Origin: Treponema sp.
GTDB lineage: Bacteria > Spirochaetota > Spirochaetia > Treponematales > Treponemataceae
NCBI GenBank assembly: GCA_018385415.1
Contig: JAHAZA010000026.1
Location: 1-46,736 of the forward strand
Direction of reading: 5' to 3'
Length of the DNA stretch: 46,736 nt
A program made the position numbers and the translations under genes. The notes under the pieces were generated by a model. That model did not search any database. It worked only from the letters and a program-made list of their open reading frames with translations, and had not been told where the DNA came from. Positions 27,130 through 36,264 of this stretch are shown here, in pieces (the first letter of the stretch is position 1; each line of letters starts with the position of its first letter).

Positions 27130-27594
27130 ATGAAATCTTTTACTAATAATATCAGAACAATATTTTTTGTTTTTATCTGTTCTTTTGCAGTTGCAGGAAC
27201 TTTTGCTTCATGCAACAAAAAACTGAAAACAACTGAACTTATTATTACAAAAGCTGACGGAAATGTTTTGTCTGTAACTGCAGAGATGGCAGTTACACCA
27301 GAAGAACGTGAATACGGCTTTATGGAGCGTAAAAAAATTCCTGATGGCACAGGAATGATTTTTATTTTTGAAAAAGATGAAGTATTAAGATTCTGGATGA
27401 AAAATACACCAACAGCTTTATCCATTGCATACATTGACCGCAACGGAATAATTAAAGAGATTTTCGATATGCAGCCTTTCAGTCTTGAAGGGATTGAAAG
27501 TTCCAGCTCAGTCAGATATGCCCTTGAGGTTCCTAAGGGCTGGTATGCAAAAAATGGAATAAAGCCTGGCGATAAAATCAGACTTAATTTTTAA
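27130..27594 (+). CDS. DUF192 family lipoprotein
   Basis: A 154-residue exported lipoprotein (lipobox FASC, Cys28). The DUF192 pattern is intact: VTPEEREYGFMERKKIPDGT, MIFIFEKDE, FWMKNTPTALSIAYID. This family is widespread and its function is unknown. It follows the exported protein gene closely and its stop overlaps by 4 nt the stop of the convergent TPR gene. Confidence 0.85.
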   Translation: MKSFTNNIRTIFFVFICSFAVAGTFASCNKKLKTTELIITKADGNVLSVTAEMAVTPEEREYGFMERKKIPDGTGMIFIFEKDEVLRFWMKNTPTALSIAYIDRNGIIKEIFDMQPFSLEGIESSSSVRYALEVPKGWYAKNGIKPGDKIRLNF

Positions 27595-28739
27595 TTATTT
27601 TCAAGCTTTGCCAGTTCTGTCTGAGCGATTTTATCATCAGGATCAAATTCCAAAACTGTTGTAAAATATTTCTGTGCTTCTGCAATGTTTCCTTCACGGA
27701 GAGCAACATAACCAAGATTAGAAATAATTTTAGTACTTTCAGGTTCAATTGAAAGTGCTTTCAAAAGTGATTTTTTAGCTTCACCGAAGTTGTTGGTCTC
27801 AAGGTAGCAGATTGCCATTTCATTGAAGGTATCAGAGTTTGTATCTCCTCCAAATTCAAGAGATTTTGCAAATGCTGCAATGCTATCTTCGTAACGACCA
27901 ATACGACGTAAACCCCATCCCAGCATGAACCAGGCATTCCAAACCTTTGGATTGTTTTGAAGGAACATGCGGATCTGTTCAAGACCTTTTTCTTCTTCAC
28001 CCTTTGAAATCAAATCATAGGCAGCCTTGAATCTTGCATCATCCATATTCTGATTTTTTATGTTGTAAATGATTTCCTGTGCGCGTTCCTTTTTATATAC
28101 ACCGTTGTCGCCCAGGTCTTCATCTTTTATGTCACAAGTTAATGCCAGATAAGTTTCAAATGCATCTTTTGCACCATTATAATCTTTCTGTTTAAGGTAG
28201 TAGAATCCAGCATTGAAGAAGGCATCAGGCATTGCAGGTTCTGCAGCCATTGCTTCTTTATAATAATTCAATGCTTCATCATCATAGGCATCGGCATCTT
28301 CTGTTAAGCCAGACTGACGGTAACTGTCAGCTCGCTGGTCAAAGAAAACCGCCATATTGAGGGTAATTGCCTTGTCTTCTGGATCAAGGCCTTGAAGAGC
28401 CATAAAGATTTCTTCTGCGATTTCAAAATCTTCATTTTTTACTTTGAGAATTGCTGCTTCTGAAAGTTCCTTTTTAATGTTAGGACGGGCCTTTGTAATA
28501 ATTGATCTGTAGTACTGAGTGTGCTGGTTATGTTTATCATATGCAAGGACAGTAAGAATTCCTGCAAGAATCTGTTCTTGAGTAAGTTCTTCAGGATTAA
28601 ACTGGCCTGGAGCGTCTGAGTCTTTTTTCTGAACCGGCAAAGGAATTGTAACATCAATTGGGAAAGATTCCTTTGAGAGTTCGAAGCCTTCTGGCAAATT
28701 GATAAAATAAACTGATTCAAGAGGACTGTTTGCTTTCAT
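27591..28739 (-). CDS. Tetratricopeptide repeat protein
   Basis: A 382-residue soluble protein with several TPR units in the middle and C-terminal part, for example PDAFFNAGFYYLKQKDYNGA and VWNAWFMLGWGLRRIGRYED, near residues 165-380. No signal peptide or membrane helix is present. The N-terminal 60 residues are Pro-rich and not TPR. AGGA lies 6 nt before the ATG. It is likely a scaffold for a complex, but no partner is evident. It follows the PilZ gene by 71 nt on the same strand. Confidence 0.88.
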   Translation of the reverse strand: MKANSPLESVYFINLPEGFELSKESFPIDVTIPLPVQKKDSDAPGQFNPEELTQEQILAGILTVLAYDKHNQHTQYYRSIITKARPNIKKELSEAAILKVKNEDFEIAEEIFMALQGLDPEDKAITLNMAVFFDQRADSYRQSGLTEDADAYDDEALNYYKEAMAAEPAMPDAFFNAGFYYLKQKDYNGAKDAFETYLALTCDIKDEDLGDNGVYKKERAQEIIYNIKNQNMDDARFKAAYDLISKGEEEKGLEQIRMFLQNNPKVWNAWFMLGWGLRRIGRYEDSIAAFAKSLEFGGDTNSDTFNEMAICYLETNNFGEAKKSLLKALSIEPESTKIISNLGYVALREGNIAEAQKYFTTVLEFDPDDKIAQTELAKLENN

Positions 28740-28810
28740 AGATATTCCTGTATTGTGAAAAATTAATATATGAGTAATTTACAAATTTAAAGTGAATTTT
28801 GCAAGAATGT

Positions 28811-29833
28811 TCAGGCTTGAACAGTTTCTTCTTTTGGTTCAACTTCTGTTTCTTGTGCTGAAACTTCGCTGGAAACTGGCTGTGTAGCTGGCTCTGCAGG
28901 TGATGTGCTCTCTGTCTGAGAAGAGGCTTCAGGCTGTGAACCAGTATTTGAAGGAGTTGAACTTCCTTCTTCCTGTGCAGCTGGTTTCTGAGTGCTACTA
29001 TTTTCCTGCTGCTGCTGAACAGTATTAAGGATTGTTTTTCTCATTGATGTGAGGTAAGTATTAATTCTAATTCTGTATGAAGTAGGAACTGCAGCTTCAT
29101 CAAACTGAAGACAAGCATAAATAATTTCAGGTCTACCTTCAACAGGGCTTGTTTTTACAACATGTCCCGCAAGCTGAATTATTTCATCAGGCTCATCAAA
29201 GTGAATGCGAAGAATTGTTTCCTTTCCTTGAATAAATTTTTCAATACCTAAAAGAATAACTTTGGCACCAGAGAAAGAAATATCACGAAGAATACAACGG
29301 CGTGGAACATTCTGGATGAAGATAATAGTTTCATCCCTTGTCATATTCATACGGCGTTTTGCATCATCAGTAATAATAATACGTTCATCTTTACGCCGGA
29401 TTGCATTGGAGTTTGCTTCAAGCATAGATCCAATCTTTTCAATCAAGTCATCAGGTGGACGCTGTGTAAATGTAAGTGTAATAACAGCCAGTTCTGTTGA
29501 ATTCATATATGGACTGATATCTGTAATGCGTCCTGTTACAAAGAAACTGATTGGCTGGTCATGTTGCTGGATAAAATAAAAACGTAAAGATACTGGAGGT
29601 GGGTCCTTTTTTGCCATTGCTGCATAGGCACCACCTTTAGTTCCTACAATAATTCTTGCTATCTGGAATGAAGTGGAATTTATGATACAAGGCCACTGAG
29701 CACCATTGCATTTTACATAAATTTGGCGAGGGTCAACAGCCAAAGTGCGTAATACTTCTTTTGTATATGTCACTTCTTTGTCGCGGTAAAAGTCATAGTA
29801 ATTCTGTAACTGCTGGCTTGTAATAATTCCCAT
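28811..29833 (-). CDS. PilZ domain protein, probable c-di-GMP effector
   Basis: A 340-residue cytosolic protein. Residues 10-150 form an N-terminal PilZ-like (PilZN/YcgR-like) region. The PilZ domain (about 165-265) keeps both c-di-GMP motifs, RxxxR (Arg179 to Arg183) and DxSxxG (Asp184, Ser186, Gly189). The last 60 residues are a low-complexity Ser/Thr/Gln/Glu/Pro-rich tail. It presumably transduces the c-di-GMP made by the cyclases encoded nearby. A consensus promoter with no leader precedes it. Confidence 0.9.
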   Translation of the reverse strand: MGIITSQQLQNYYDFYRDKEVTYTKEVLRTLAVDPRQIYVKCNGAQWPCIINSTSFQIARIIVGTKGGAYAAMAKKDPPPVSLRFYFIQQHDQPISFFVTGRITDISPYMNSTELAVITLTFTQRPPDDLIEKIGSMLEANSNAIRRKDERIIITDDAKRRMNMTRDETIIFIQNVPRRCILRDISFSGAKVILLGIEKFIQGKETILRIHFDEPDEIIQLAGHVVKTSPVEGRPEIIYACLQFDEAAVPTSYRIRINTYLTSMRKTILNTVQQQQENSSTQKPAAQEEGSSTPSNTGSQPEASSQTESTSPAEPATQPVSSEVSAQETEVEPKEETVQA

Positions 29834-29839
29834 ATATTT

Positions 29840-29868
29840 ATTCTAAATTATCCTTGTATATTTGTCAA
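29840..29868 (-). promoter_or_regulatory. PilZ gene promoter, predicted leaderless
   Basis: On the minus strand, perfect TTGACA (29868-29863), 17-nt spacer, TAGAAT (29845-29840), then exactly 6 nt to ATG 29833. No SD is present, so transcription should begin at the start codon. Confidence 0.7.
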
Positions 29869-29877
29869 ATTGTGTTT

Positions 29878-30717
29878 TTACTTTGATGTAAAGCAAAGAA
29901 ATGCAGGTAAAATTGGATTTTTTGGATATTTTAGAACATTCCTTCTGTTAATATAGAGGCTTGTAGAAGAACCTCCATCAAACTGCATGGCGTTCCAGCA
30001 TCCTAAATTCTGCAAAACAGACCCGCTTTGATTGAAGCTTAAGCCCATACTCTGGGATTTTACTTCACCTTCTGCGACAAGAATATAGAAAGTATTACCG
30101 TCTTTAGAAAGACCACAAGCTGTTCGTGAATCCTGATTGTCAATAAAATCAAGCTGACGGCCATCTTTTAAAATCTGCCAGAATCCACCCTGGATGGAAA
30201 GGATTGTTTCTTCTTTTTCTGGTTCAGGAATAAAACCCTGGCTCTGAACAATTTTTGCAGAATATGAATTTTCTGTCTTATAGATGGCTAAGGCACAATA
30301 TTTGGGATTTGGAGAGGAATATTTAAGGTTGTATGTTTGAAGAATGCCTACAGGTACTCTAAATGAAATAGAGTTGCTTCTGTATGCAAATGGTGTGGTG
30401 TTGATTACAATATCGTTGTTTTCTGCTAGTTTTGAGGCAGATATTGCTGGATAAAGTGGTCCGCTATGAGCTTGGGGAAAAGGATTGATTTTAAGGTTTG
30501 GGCTTTTAAGGTCAATCTTAACAGCATGACAGATTGCCTTTGGTTCTTCAATGAAGAAATCAAAGGTATCTGCATAACTGTTTAGTTTTAACCAGCTTGC
30601 TTCTACCTGTTCTGGTGTTTTGAAAGTATTTTCTTTTTCTATGCTGACAGTACTTACGCAGGATGAAAGGTATAAAACAAAGAAAACTGCAAAAACAAGG
30701 TAGAAGCGCTTTAACAT
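29878..30717 (-). CDS. Phosphodiester glycosidase family lipoprotein
   Basis: A 279-residue exported lipoprotein (lipobox LSSC, Cys20). The NAGPA-type phosphodiester glycosidase domain spans about 80-275, with DSRTACGLSKDGNTFY and CWNAMQFDGGSSTSLYI as the characteristic C-terminal block. Relatives remove N-acetylglucosamine from phosphodiester-linked glycans; the bacterial substrate is unknown. Its ATG overlaps the protease stop by 1 nt (TAATG), so the two are coupled and probably work together on the envelope. Confidence 0.88.
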   Translation of the reverse strand: MLKRFYLVFAVFFVLYLSSCVSTVSIEKENTFKTPEQVEASWLKLNSYADTFDFFIEEPKAICHAVKIDLKSPNLKINPFPQAHSGPLYPAISASKLAENNDIVINTTPFAYRSNSISFRVPVGILQTYNLKYSSPNPKYCALAIYKTENSYSAKIVQSQGFIPEPEKEETILSIQGGFWQILKDGRQLDFIDNQDSRTACGLSKDGNTFYILVAEGEVKSQSMGLSFNQSGSVLQNLGCWNAMQFDGGSSTSLYINRRNVLKYPKNPILPAFLCFTSK

Positions 30718-32696
30718 TATTTAATGGAATCCTTTAAGATTAATGCATTCTTTTTAATAATGTCTGTTTTGCTGCCTTTGTAGATAAGGCCGAAAACTGT
30801 AATAGAATCATCTTTAACATCAGGAAGGAAAATTGCAGTTTTCTGATCCTGTTCGTAAGGCTCACCATTAAAAGGAATTGTTCCGGCCTTTACTTCTTCG
30901 TAGCTGTCAAGAATTGTTTTTACACAATCTTCATGAGGCTTGTAGTCTTTTGAAATTGCAAGAATTGCATTGTCATTTGAGTTTTTCAATGTGTTGACTG
31001 TAAGCTGCTGAATCTCAATTCTAATGCCCTTTGCTTCATCTGGTCTGTATCCGATACCACATTCAATTTCTGTTTCTTTATTTACAACAAAAATATCTTC
31101 CGGGCATGTAATATTCATAGGTCCGATAGAAATTGTTGTCTTATTGTCAGCTACTGTAATTGCAGCATTTTTTAAAGGTGCATGGCGAGGATAAACATCT
31201 TCTGGAATTGAAAGATATTCCTGCCATTCTTTTTCAGTTCCTGTATAGTTTGCAATTACGAAATCAGAAAGGAATTCAAAATCGTAGTTTACGCCATTAA
31301 GAATTGTTGATGTATCACGCATTGAAGTAAGATTGAAAATTCCATCTGGGAGTGGAAGAGCATAATTGAAAACGATTCCGTCTGCAAAAGGAATATTGTA
31401 AGCAGAAATGAGCCATGTGCGTCCAACATTATCTGTGTGTGTTGCCTTGTAAACAGGTTCGTTATACGAAGTGATGGTAATTTTTTCAGCACCGATATTT
31501 CGGGTAAGTACAAAGATTTTAGCAAGTGTATCCATCATAAGCTTTGGATTTTCGATATATTGCTGAACTGATACATTGTCAGGCTTTTTGAGATATGTCA
31601 TGAGAAGACCCATCATCATACCTGCTTCCAGCTTACCATTGTTTTCAATTTTTAATGTTGATATTTCCTGAGGTGAATAGCAAACCCATTTTCCTTTGTT
31701 CGATAAACTTATTATGTTAGGGAAAGAAGGTGTGTACTTTGTATTGAGAAGTTCATGTCCAGGATCTTTTACAGTAAAGCTTTCTTTTCCAGTAAAAAGA
31801 TAATCTGCAGTAAGCTGCTGTACAAGGTTTTCTGTGTCCTTTCGATATGCTTCATAACATTCATCTCTGACAGTTTCTAATGGCTGAGGCAAATCCATTT
31901 CAAAATCAAAAGTATGATAGAAACGTTCTGTCATAATATTGGGAATGTTATAATAACATTCTGCATGAAGTTCACCTTTGTTCTCTGCCACATTTTTTAC
32001 TTCTGTAATTGGAAGGGCATAGTTAAGGTTTTCAGAGGAATTTTTCATTGCAACGATACCGATTACTTTACCCTGTGGTGTAACAAGTGGTCCGCCAGAG
32101 TTTCCTGGACTTGCTGCTGCTGAGAATCTGAGCCACTGCCATGCACCGTTTCTGTTTTCTGGTGTGGTACTTGTAAGAAGACCGTTTCTCATTACAATTC
32201 CTTCACCTTGTGCATTACCTACTGCAAATACTGAAGAATTTATTTTAGGATTTGATTCAATCTGAAGACCCTTTGAATTTTTTTTATCAAAGCCTTCTAC
32301 ATCAAAAACAACAAAGTCCCGGTCTCCTGCAAATTTAATTACATTACCGATTTTGTAAACTGCACCATCACTTGAACGAATAAAGTATTTTGTTAACAGA
32401 CTTGTATGAGGAATGTTAAGAACATGAGCAGCTGTATAAAAATGACCATCAGTTAAAAGAAATGCAGTTCCGATAGAATCATATTTATCCATACGGATAT
32501 GGTATGGAAGTCTGTCTAAAGGAAGTTCTCTTTCATATGTAAGAGGGTCTTCCTGAAGTTTTTCTACAATGACTTCAAATACATTCTGCTGTAGTTTTTC
32601 AACAATTTTAGGTTTTAAAACTTCCTGTGCGAATAACGAAATTCCACAGAAAATAGAAACTAAAGCAGTCGCGAAAAGGGTAAAAGCTTTTTTCAT
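30717..32696 (-). CDS. Exported trypsin-like serine protease
   Basis: A 659-residue protein with a signal peptide (about 1-23). The chymotrypsin-fold domain (about 60-235) keeps a full catalytic triad: His91 in TAAHVL, Asp127 in DRDFVVFD and Ser200 in SPGNSGGPLV. No PDZ domain is recognisable; the C-terminal 420 residues are beta-rich and unassigned. GAGG 6 nt before the ATG supports the start. It is followed by the coupled glycosidase gene. Unlike DegP/HtrA it lacks an evident PDZ module, so it is not named so here. Confidence 0.88.
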   Translation of the reverse strand: MKKAFTLFATALVSIFCGISLFAQEVLKPKIVEKLQQNVFEVIVEKLQEDPLTYERELPLDRLPYHIRMDKYDSIGTAFLLTDGHFYTAAHVLNIPHTSLLTKYFIRSSDGAVYKIGNVIKFAGDRDFVVFDVEGFDKKNSKGLQIESNPKINSSVFAVGNAQGEGIVMRNGLLTSTTPENRNGAWQWLRFSAAASPGNSGGPLVTPQGKVIGIVAMKNSSENLNYALPITEVKNVAENKGELHAECYYNIPNIMTERFYHTFDFEMDLPQPLETVRDECYEAYRKDTENLVQQLTADYLFTGKESFTVKDPGHELLNTKYTPSFPNIISLSNKGKWVCYSPQEISTLKIENNGKLEAGMMMGLLMTYLKKPDNVSVQQYIENPKLMMDTLAKIFVLTRNIGAEKITITSYNEPVYKATHTDNVGRTWLISAYNIPFADGIVFNYALPLPDGIFNLTSMRDTSTILNGVNYDFEFLSDFVIANYTGTEKEWQEYLSIPEDVYPRHAPLKNAAITVADNKTTISIGPMNITCPEDIFVVNKETEIECGIGYRPDEAKGIRIEIQQLTVNTLKNSNDNAILAISKDYKPHEDCVKTILDSYEEVKAGTIPFNGEPYEQDQKTAIFLPDVKDDSITVFGLIYKGSKTDIIKKNALILKDSIK

Positions 32697-32797
32697 TTGT
32701 TTCCTCTTTTTTTATATGTTTATTTATATTTAAAATATATAACAGATTTAAAAAAAATGAAAAGAGTATTTGTTACAAATTATATAGGAAGAAAAAA

Positions 32798-33436
32798 TTA
32801 TTTATTGATAAAGCGCTGGGCAGGTGTTACAACCCACATTGCTTTTAATTCTTTGTCGCCTGTATTGATAATTACATGAGGGGCATTGGCACTAAATGAT
32901 ACGCTGTCACCTTCATTTAATTCATAAACAAAGTTTTCGTAGTGAAGTTCACACTTTCCGCTTAATACAAGACCCATTTCCCGACCCATATGGCCATAAG
33001 AACCTTTGTGGGTTTTTTCGCCTGCAGGAATTGTAATAAAATATGCTTCGAGAGTGCTGTTTCCATCTGAGTCGTCTGGTTTTACAACTTCTTCAAACGA
33101 AATAGAATCCTCTGTAGATATACGCCGTTCATCTTTTCTGATTATCTGAACAGGATGCTTTCTGCGGTATTCTTCAAAAAGATATTCAAGATTTATGTCA
33201 AGAACATCGGCAAGGGCAAGAAGTGTATCAATTGCAGGGCTAACACGATTTCGTTCAATTTGAGAAACAAGACTTTCTGAAACACCAGCCTGGGTTGCTA
33301 CAACCTTTAATGTGTAGCCTTTGCGTTCACGAACAGTTCTTAATTTTTCACCAAAGTGATATGGAACACGTTTGTCCTGTGACTCATTTTCCTGGGAGAT
33401 ATCTTCGTTTGGTAAATCATTTTGCGAAACTGTCAT
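32798..33436 (-). CDS. XRE-type regulator with cupin domain
   Basis: A 212-residue DNA-binding protein. The helix-turn-helix (about 28-85) reads GEKLRTVRERKGYTLKVVA and AGVSESLVSQIERNRVSPA. A cupin_2 sensory barrel follows (about 140-205; SYGHMGREMGLVLSGKCEL). This architecture is common in repressors that sense small molecules such as polyamines or sugars. GGAG lies about 10 nt before the ATG. It overlaps the end of the upstream unknown gene by 20 nt, which suggests coupled expression. Confidence 0.92.
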   Translation of the reverse strand: MTVSQNDLPNEDISQENESQDKRVPYHFGEKLRTVRERKGYTLKVVATQAGVSESLVSQIERNRVSPAIDTLLALADVLDINLEYLFEEYRRKHPVQIIRKDERRISTEDSISFEEVVKPDDSDGNSTLEAYFITIPAGEKTHKGSYGHMGREMGLVLSGKCELHYENFVYELNEGDSVSFSANAPHVIINTGDKELKAMWVVTPAQRFINK

Positions 33437-34505
33437 TATTCTGCTTCTCCTTTTCCTGTTCCATTACAAATTGGATAAAATAGTCTTCGATAGTTTTGTG
33501 TGGTCCTGGTAAATGCATTCTTTCTCGAACGCGGGCATTATCGCGTCGTACTGTATAAAGAGAATAGAAGTCGCGATAGTCCAAGCCAGCATCGGCTTTT
33601 ATATGAACTCCAAGGAAGTTGGAAACTTCATCTCGTCCAATTGCTGGAATACCTTTTGTTCTAAGAATCTCTTTAAGCTGGAGAATCTGTTCATGTGAAA
33701 TTCCGAACAGAAATTCTTCCATGGCCTGTGAAACACCGGCATCTCCAAGTTTAGCTTTCATGAAGGTTGTCCATTGGTCATCAAGCTGCATAGAGAGCAT
33801 TAAAAGTTCACTTGTTCCCATCATTGTTCCGAAGGCTGGGGCAAGCTTACGACGTGCGGTCCAGATCTTTAAAAGTGTTGGTGCAATATCTGAAACATTC
33901 TGGTCTGTGCGATGTTCCCACAGAAGCAGAAGTCTCATTGCAAGTTCCTGCTTAAACTCTAAAGGAATTGCCGGGTCGTGCAAAAGATTTAAGTAAACAT
34001 CTTCTGCAAGAAGTGAACACATTAAAGTGATTGTTTCCTGCTGAAGTTCCTGCCATACTGCGTCAGGCTGTTTAATACTTTTTGCAAATTTATATAGTGA
34101 TGAAAATGTGTGAATTTTAGCAACAAGAAAGCCTTTTCCTAATGTGGCCTTTGATGGAAGCTGTAAAGTAATGTCTCCTTCTGGCTGGTGCTTAATAAGG
34201 GAATCAATTAATGACTGTGGAGTGCGTTCGCCGCCAGAAAGGTTGTGACGTTCAAGAAGAGATGGAAAGTTCGCAATACTTTCTGCTAGTTTCTGAAGGT
34301 CACGCATTCGTTCTTCAAATACTTCATATTTTACAGGATCCACAGTTTTAGCAACAGAAATAATGTGATCATACATTTCTTTCTGATGAGGCGATAATGC
34401 TTCGATTTCGGCATCCTGATCGTTAATTTCTTCAGGCTTGTCGAAAAAGTCATTCAAATCGACTGAGACAAATTCTTCTGTTGAGGTATTTTTTATTCCT
34501 TCCAC
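33417..34505 (-). CDS. Hypothetical soluble protein
   Basis: A 362-residue protein, not recognised. It is helix-rich and has no signal peptide or membrane segment; a long central domain includes WTARRKLAPAFGTMMGTSEL and RDFYSLYTVRRDNARVRERM. The first 35 residues are acidic. The start is GTG at 34505 with no SD. A TATAAT (34518-34513 on the minus strand) lies 7 nt upstream with TGGAAA 17 nt further (34541-34536), so it may be another leaderless gene. It overlaps the XRE gene by 20 nt and may act with it. Confidence 0.65.
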   Translation of the reverse strand: MEGIKNTSTEEFVSVDLNDFFDKPEEINDQDAEIEALSPHQKEMYDHIISVAKTVDPVKYEVFEERMRDLQKLAESIANFPSLLERHNLSGGERTPQSLIDSLIKHQPEGDITLQLPSKATLGKGFLVAKIHTFSSLYKFAKSIKQPDAVWQELQQETITLMCSLLAEDVYLNLLHDPAIPLEFKQELAMRLLLLWEHRTDQNVSDIAPTLLKIWTARRKLAPAFGTMMGTSELLMLSMQLDDQWTTFMKAKLGDAGVSQAMEEFLFGISHEQILQLKEILRTKGIPAIGRDEVSNFLGVHIKADAGLDYRDFYSLYTVRRDNARVRERMHLPGPHKTIEDYFIQFVMEQEKEKQNNDSFAK

Positions 34506-34512
34506 CTTATTA

Positions 34513-34541
34513 ATTATAACACAAGTTTCTATACATTTCCA
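34513..34541 (-). promoter_or_regulatory. Possible leaderless promoter for the hypothetical gene
   Basis: On the minus strand, TGGAAA (34541-34536), 17-nt spacer, TATAAT (34518-34513), then 7 nt to GTG 34505. No SD. The -35 matches 4 of 6. Confidence 0.45.
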
Positions 34542-34555
34542 CCGATAAATTATAT

Positions 34556-35764
34556 ATGAGCAAAATTGTCAGAAAAACAGTTTTTTTAATGTTTATTTTA
34601 GAGCTTTGTTTCTCATTTTCACTGTTCTGTCAGGAAGTAAACAGTCTGCTTGTTTCTTCGTCAGATATAAAACTTGTGGAAGAAGTAGATTCCAGTGGTG
34701 AAACTAAGGGATATCACCTGTTTGTTAAGAAGAAGCCTGGTATTGAATCAATTATGCTCACGGAAACAACTAAAGATCCATTGGGGCAGGAGCCTAATTA
34801 TGCCTACCGTGCAACTGAATATAATAGAATAAACGGAGATGAAATCAGAATGCTCAATGGAGAACGCCTTGATTCCCCTCAGGCGAAATATTCTCTTGTA
34901 GATTCTACTGTTGAAAAAAACAAATATTTTGATCAGTGTTTCCACATATTTATTCCAAAGCAGATGGTGTTCGGTTATCCATGGAGCCGTAATGGAACAG
35001 TAACAATCGGTAAGGGAACTTTCATTAATATCCGCTCGTTTGAAAAAAAATATTGTGATTATACCGGCCAATATTTTGACAACCCGTATATGTTTAATCT
35101 TGAAATCAAAAAGCGGGCAAAAAAAGAAGAACCTGTTGTTGAATTAACTGATGATTACAATCCGATGGCGGCTCAGACCTTTGATGAACTTTCTGATTTT
35201 ATGATTTATTCAAAAGGTCCTGAAACAATAGTTGAAGATATAATGGAAGTTGTAAAACGAATAGATCCTGAAAAATCAAATGATATGGTTTTTGCTATCG
35301 ATGCAACCGGCAGTATGAAGGATGATATTCAAAAGCTTAAGGAACAGTGGCTTCCCGCACTTGAAGAGGGCTTAAAAGAATTCTCTGATGTAAGAATAGG
35401 GCTTGTTTTCTATCGCGATTATGGAGATAGCTTCAATTATCGGGGCCTTCCGGTAAAGTGTTATGATTTTACAACAGATTATGGAGCATTTGTAAGAAAT
35501 GTTCGTTCCATGAAAATTGCGGGTAATGAAGGTGGAGATATTCCTGAAGCTGTTTATGAAGCTTTATATGCATCCATGGATTATCTTGGATGGCGCGAAG
35601 AAGCTGCAAAAACTGTAATTCTTATTGGAGATGCAGAACCTCATCCTGCACCTCGTAAAACAAAAAAATACAGCCGCGAACTTATTGAACAGATGTCAAA
35701 GGAAAGAAGCATTTCAATTAATGCTATTATTACACCTGATAATAAAGTTGAACGCGGCCGCTAA
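34556..35764 (+). CDS. Exported von Willebrand factor A domain protein
   Basis: A 402-residue protein with an N-terminal signal segment (about 1-26, ending FSLFCQ). An unassigned beta-rich region (30-200) precedes a vWA domain (about 243-385), whose metal site reads DATGS (Asp249, Thr251, Ser253), with GGDIPEA and GDAEPH as the further loops. It ends soon after. Function is unknown; protein or surface binding is inferred. No SD is seen, and ACCGATAA (34541-34548) lies 7 nt before the ATG. It converges with the TPR lipoprotein gene, 32 nt apart. Confidence 0.82.
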   Translation: MSKIVRKTVFLMFILELCFSFSLFCQEVNSLLVSSSDIKLVEEVDSSGETKGYHLFVKKKPGIESIMLTETTKDPLGQEPNYAYRATEYNRINGDEIRMLNGERLDSPQAKYSLVDSTVEKNKYFDQCFHIFIPKQMVFGYPWSRNGTVTIGKGTFINIRSFEKKYCDYTGQYFDNPYMFNLEIKKRAKKEEPVVELTDDYNPMAAQTFDELSDFMIYSKGPETIVEDIMEVVKRIDPEKSNDMVFAIDATGSMKDDIQKLKEQWLPALEEGLKEFSDVRIGLVFYRDYGDSFNYRGLPVKCYDFTTDYGAFVRNVRSMKIAGNEGGDIPEAVYEALYASMDYLGWREEAAKTVILIGDAEPHPAPRKTKKYSRELIEQMSKERSISINAIITPDNKVERGR

Positions 35765-35796
35765 CAAACGGAATAAATCTCTGTTTAACTTTGTTT

Positions 35797-36252
35797 TTAT
35801 TCTGAAGTTTGTGATTTCTTTGCTTTTTTATCCAGCTTTTCCTGTTCTGCAGTTTCGATTGCAATGATTTTCTGGAGCTGGAGAGAAGCAAGTTTTTTGA
35901 ACTTTGGTTGTACAAGATACATTGCATCAGGTCTATTGTAGATTTCAAGTATCTCGTTGAACATTGTTTTTGCCATCTGATATTTTTCCTGTTTCAGGAA
36001 AGATGTAGCAAGTTCATAGCGTGCCTCAACATAGCATTTTAAATCTGAACCATAAGTATCAATACATGCAATAAAATATTTGTCTGCTAATTTGTAATTT
36101 CCATTTGCAACTGCATCCTGTCCTCTCTGAAGCATTTGAGGAAATGTAAGATCAGAAGAAATTTCAACATCATTTGTTTTGCAGGAAACAAAAACACATA
36201 AGCATGCAATAAAAGCTGAAATAATAATGAATCTGAAATTTAATTTTTTCAT
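35797..36252 (-). CDS. TPR-containing lipoprotein
   Basis: A 151-residue lipoprotein (lipobox FVSC, Cys24). Residues 40-115 contain two TPR-like helix pairs (GQDAVANGNYKLADKYF and RYELATSFLKQEKYQMAK). It is BamD-like in small size and composition, but too short to be assigned to that family. It is third gene of the operon with the two diguanylate cyclases, 12 nt after the second. Confidence 0.75.
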   Translation of the reverse strand: MKKLNFRFIIISAFIACLCVFVSCKTNDVEISSDLTFPQMLQRGQDAVANGNYKLADKYFIACIDTYGSDLKCYVEARYELATSFLKQEKYQMAKTMFNEILEIYNRPDAMYLVQPKFKKLASLQLQKIIAIETAEQEKLDKKAKKSQTSE

Positions 36253-36264
36253 ACAGAAATAGTA

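Noticed and set aside
29262..29579. Plus-strand frame opposite the PilZ gene
   Set aside because: It is antisense to a well-supported domain protein, with no SD or recognisable motif.
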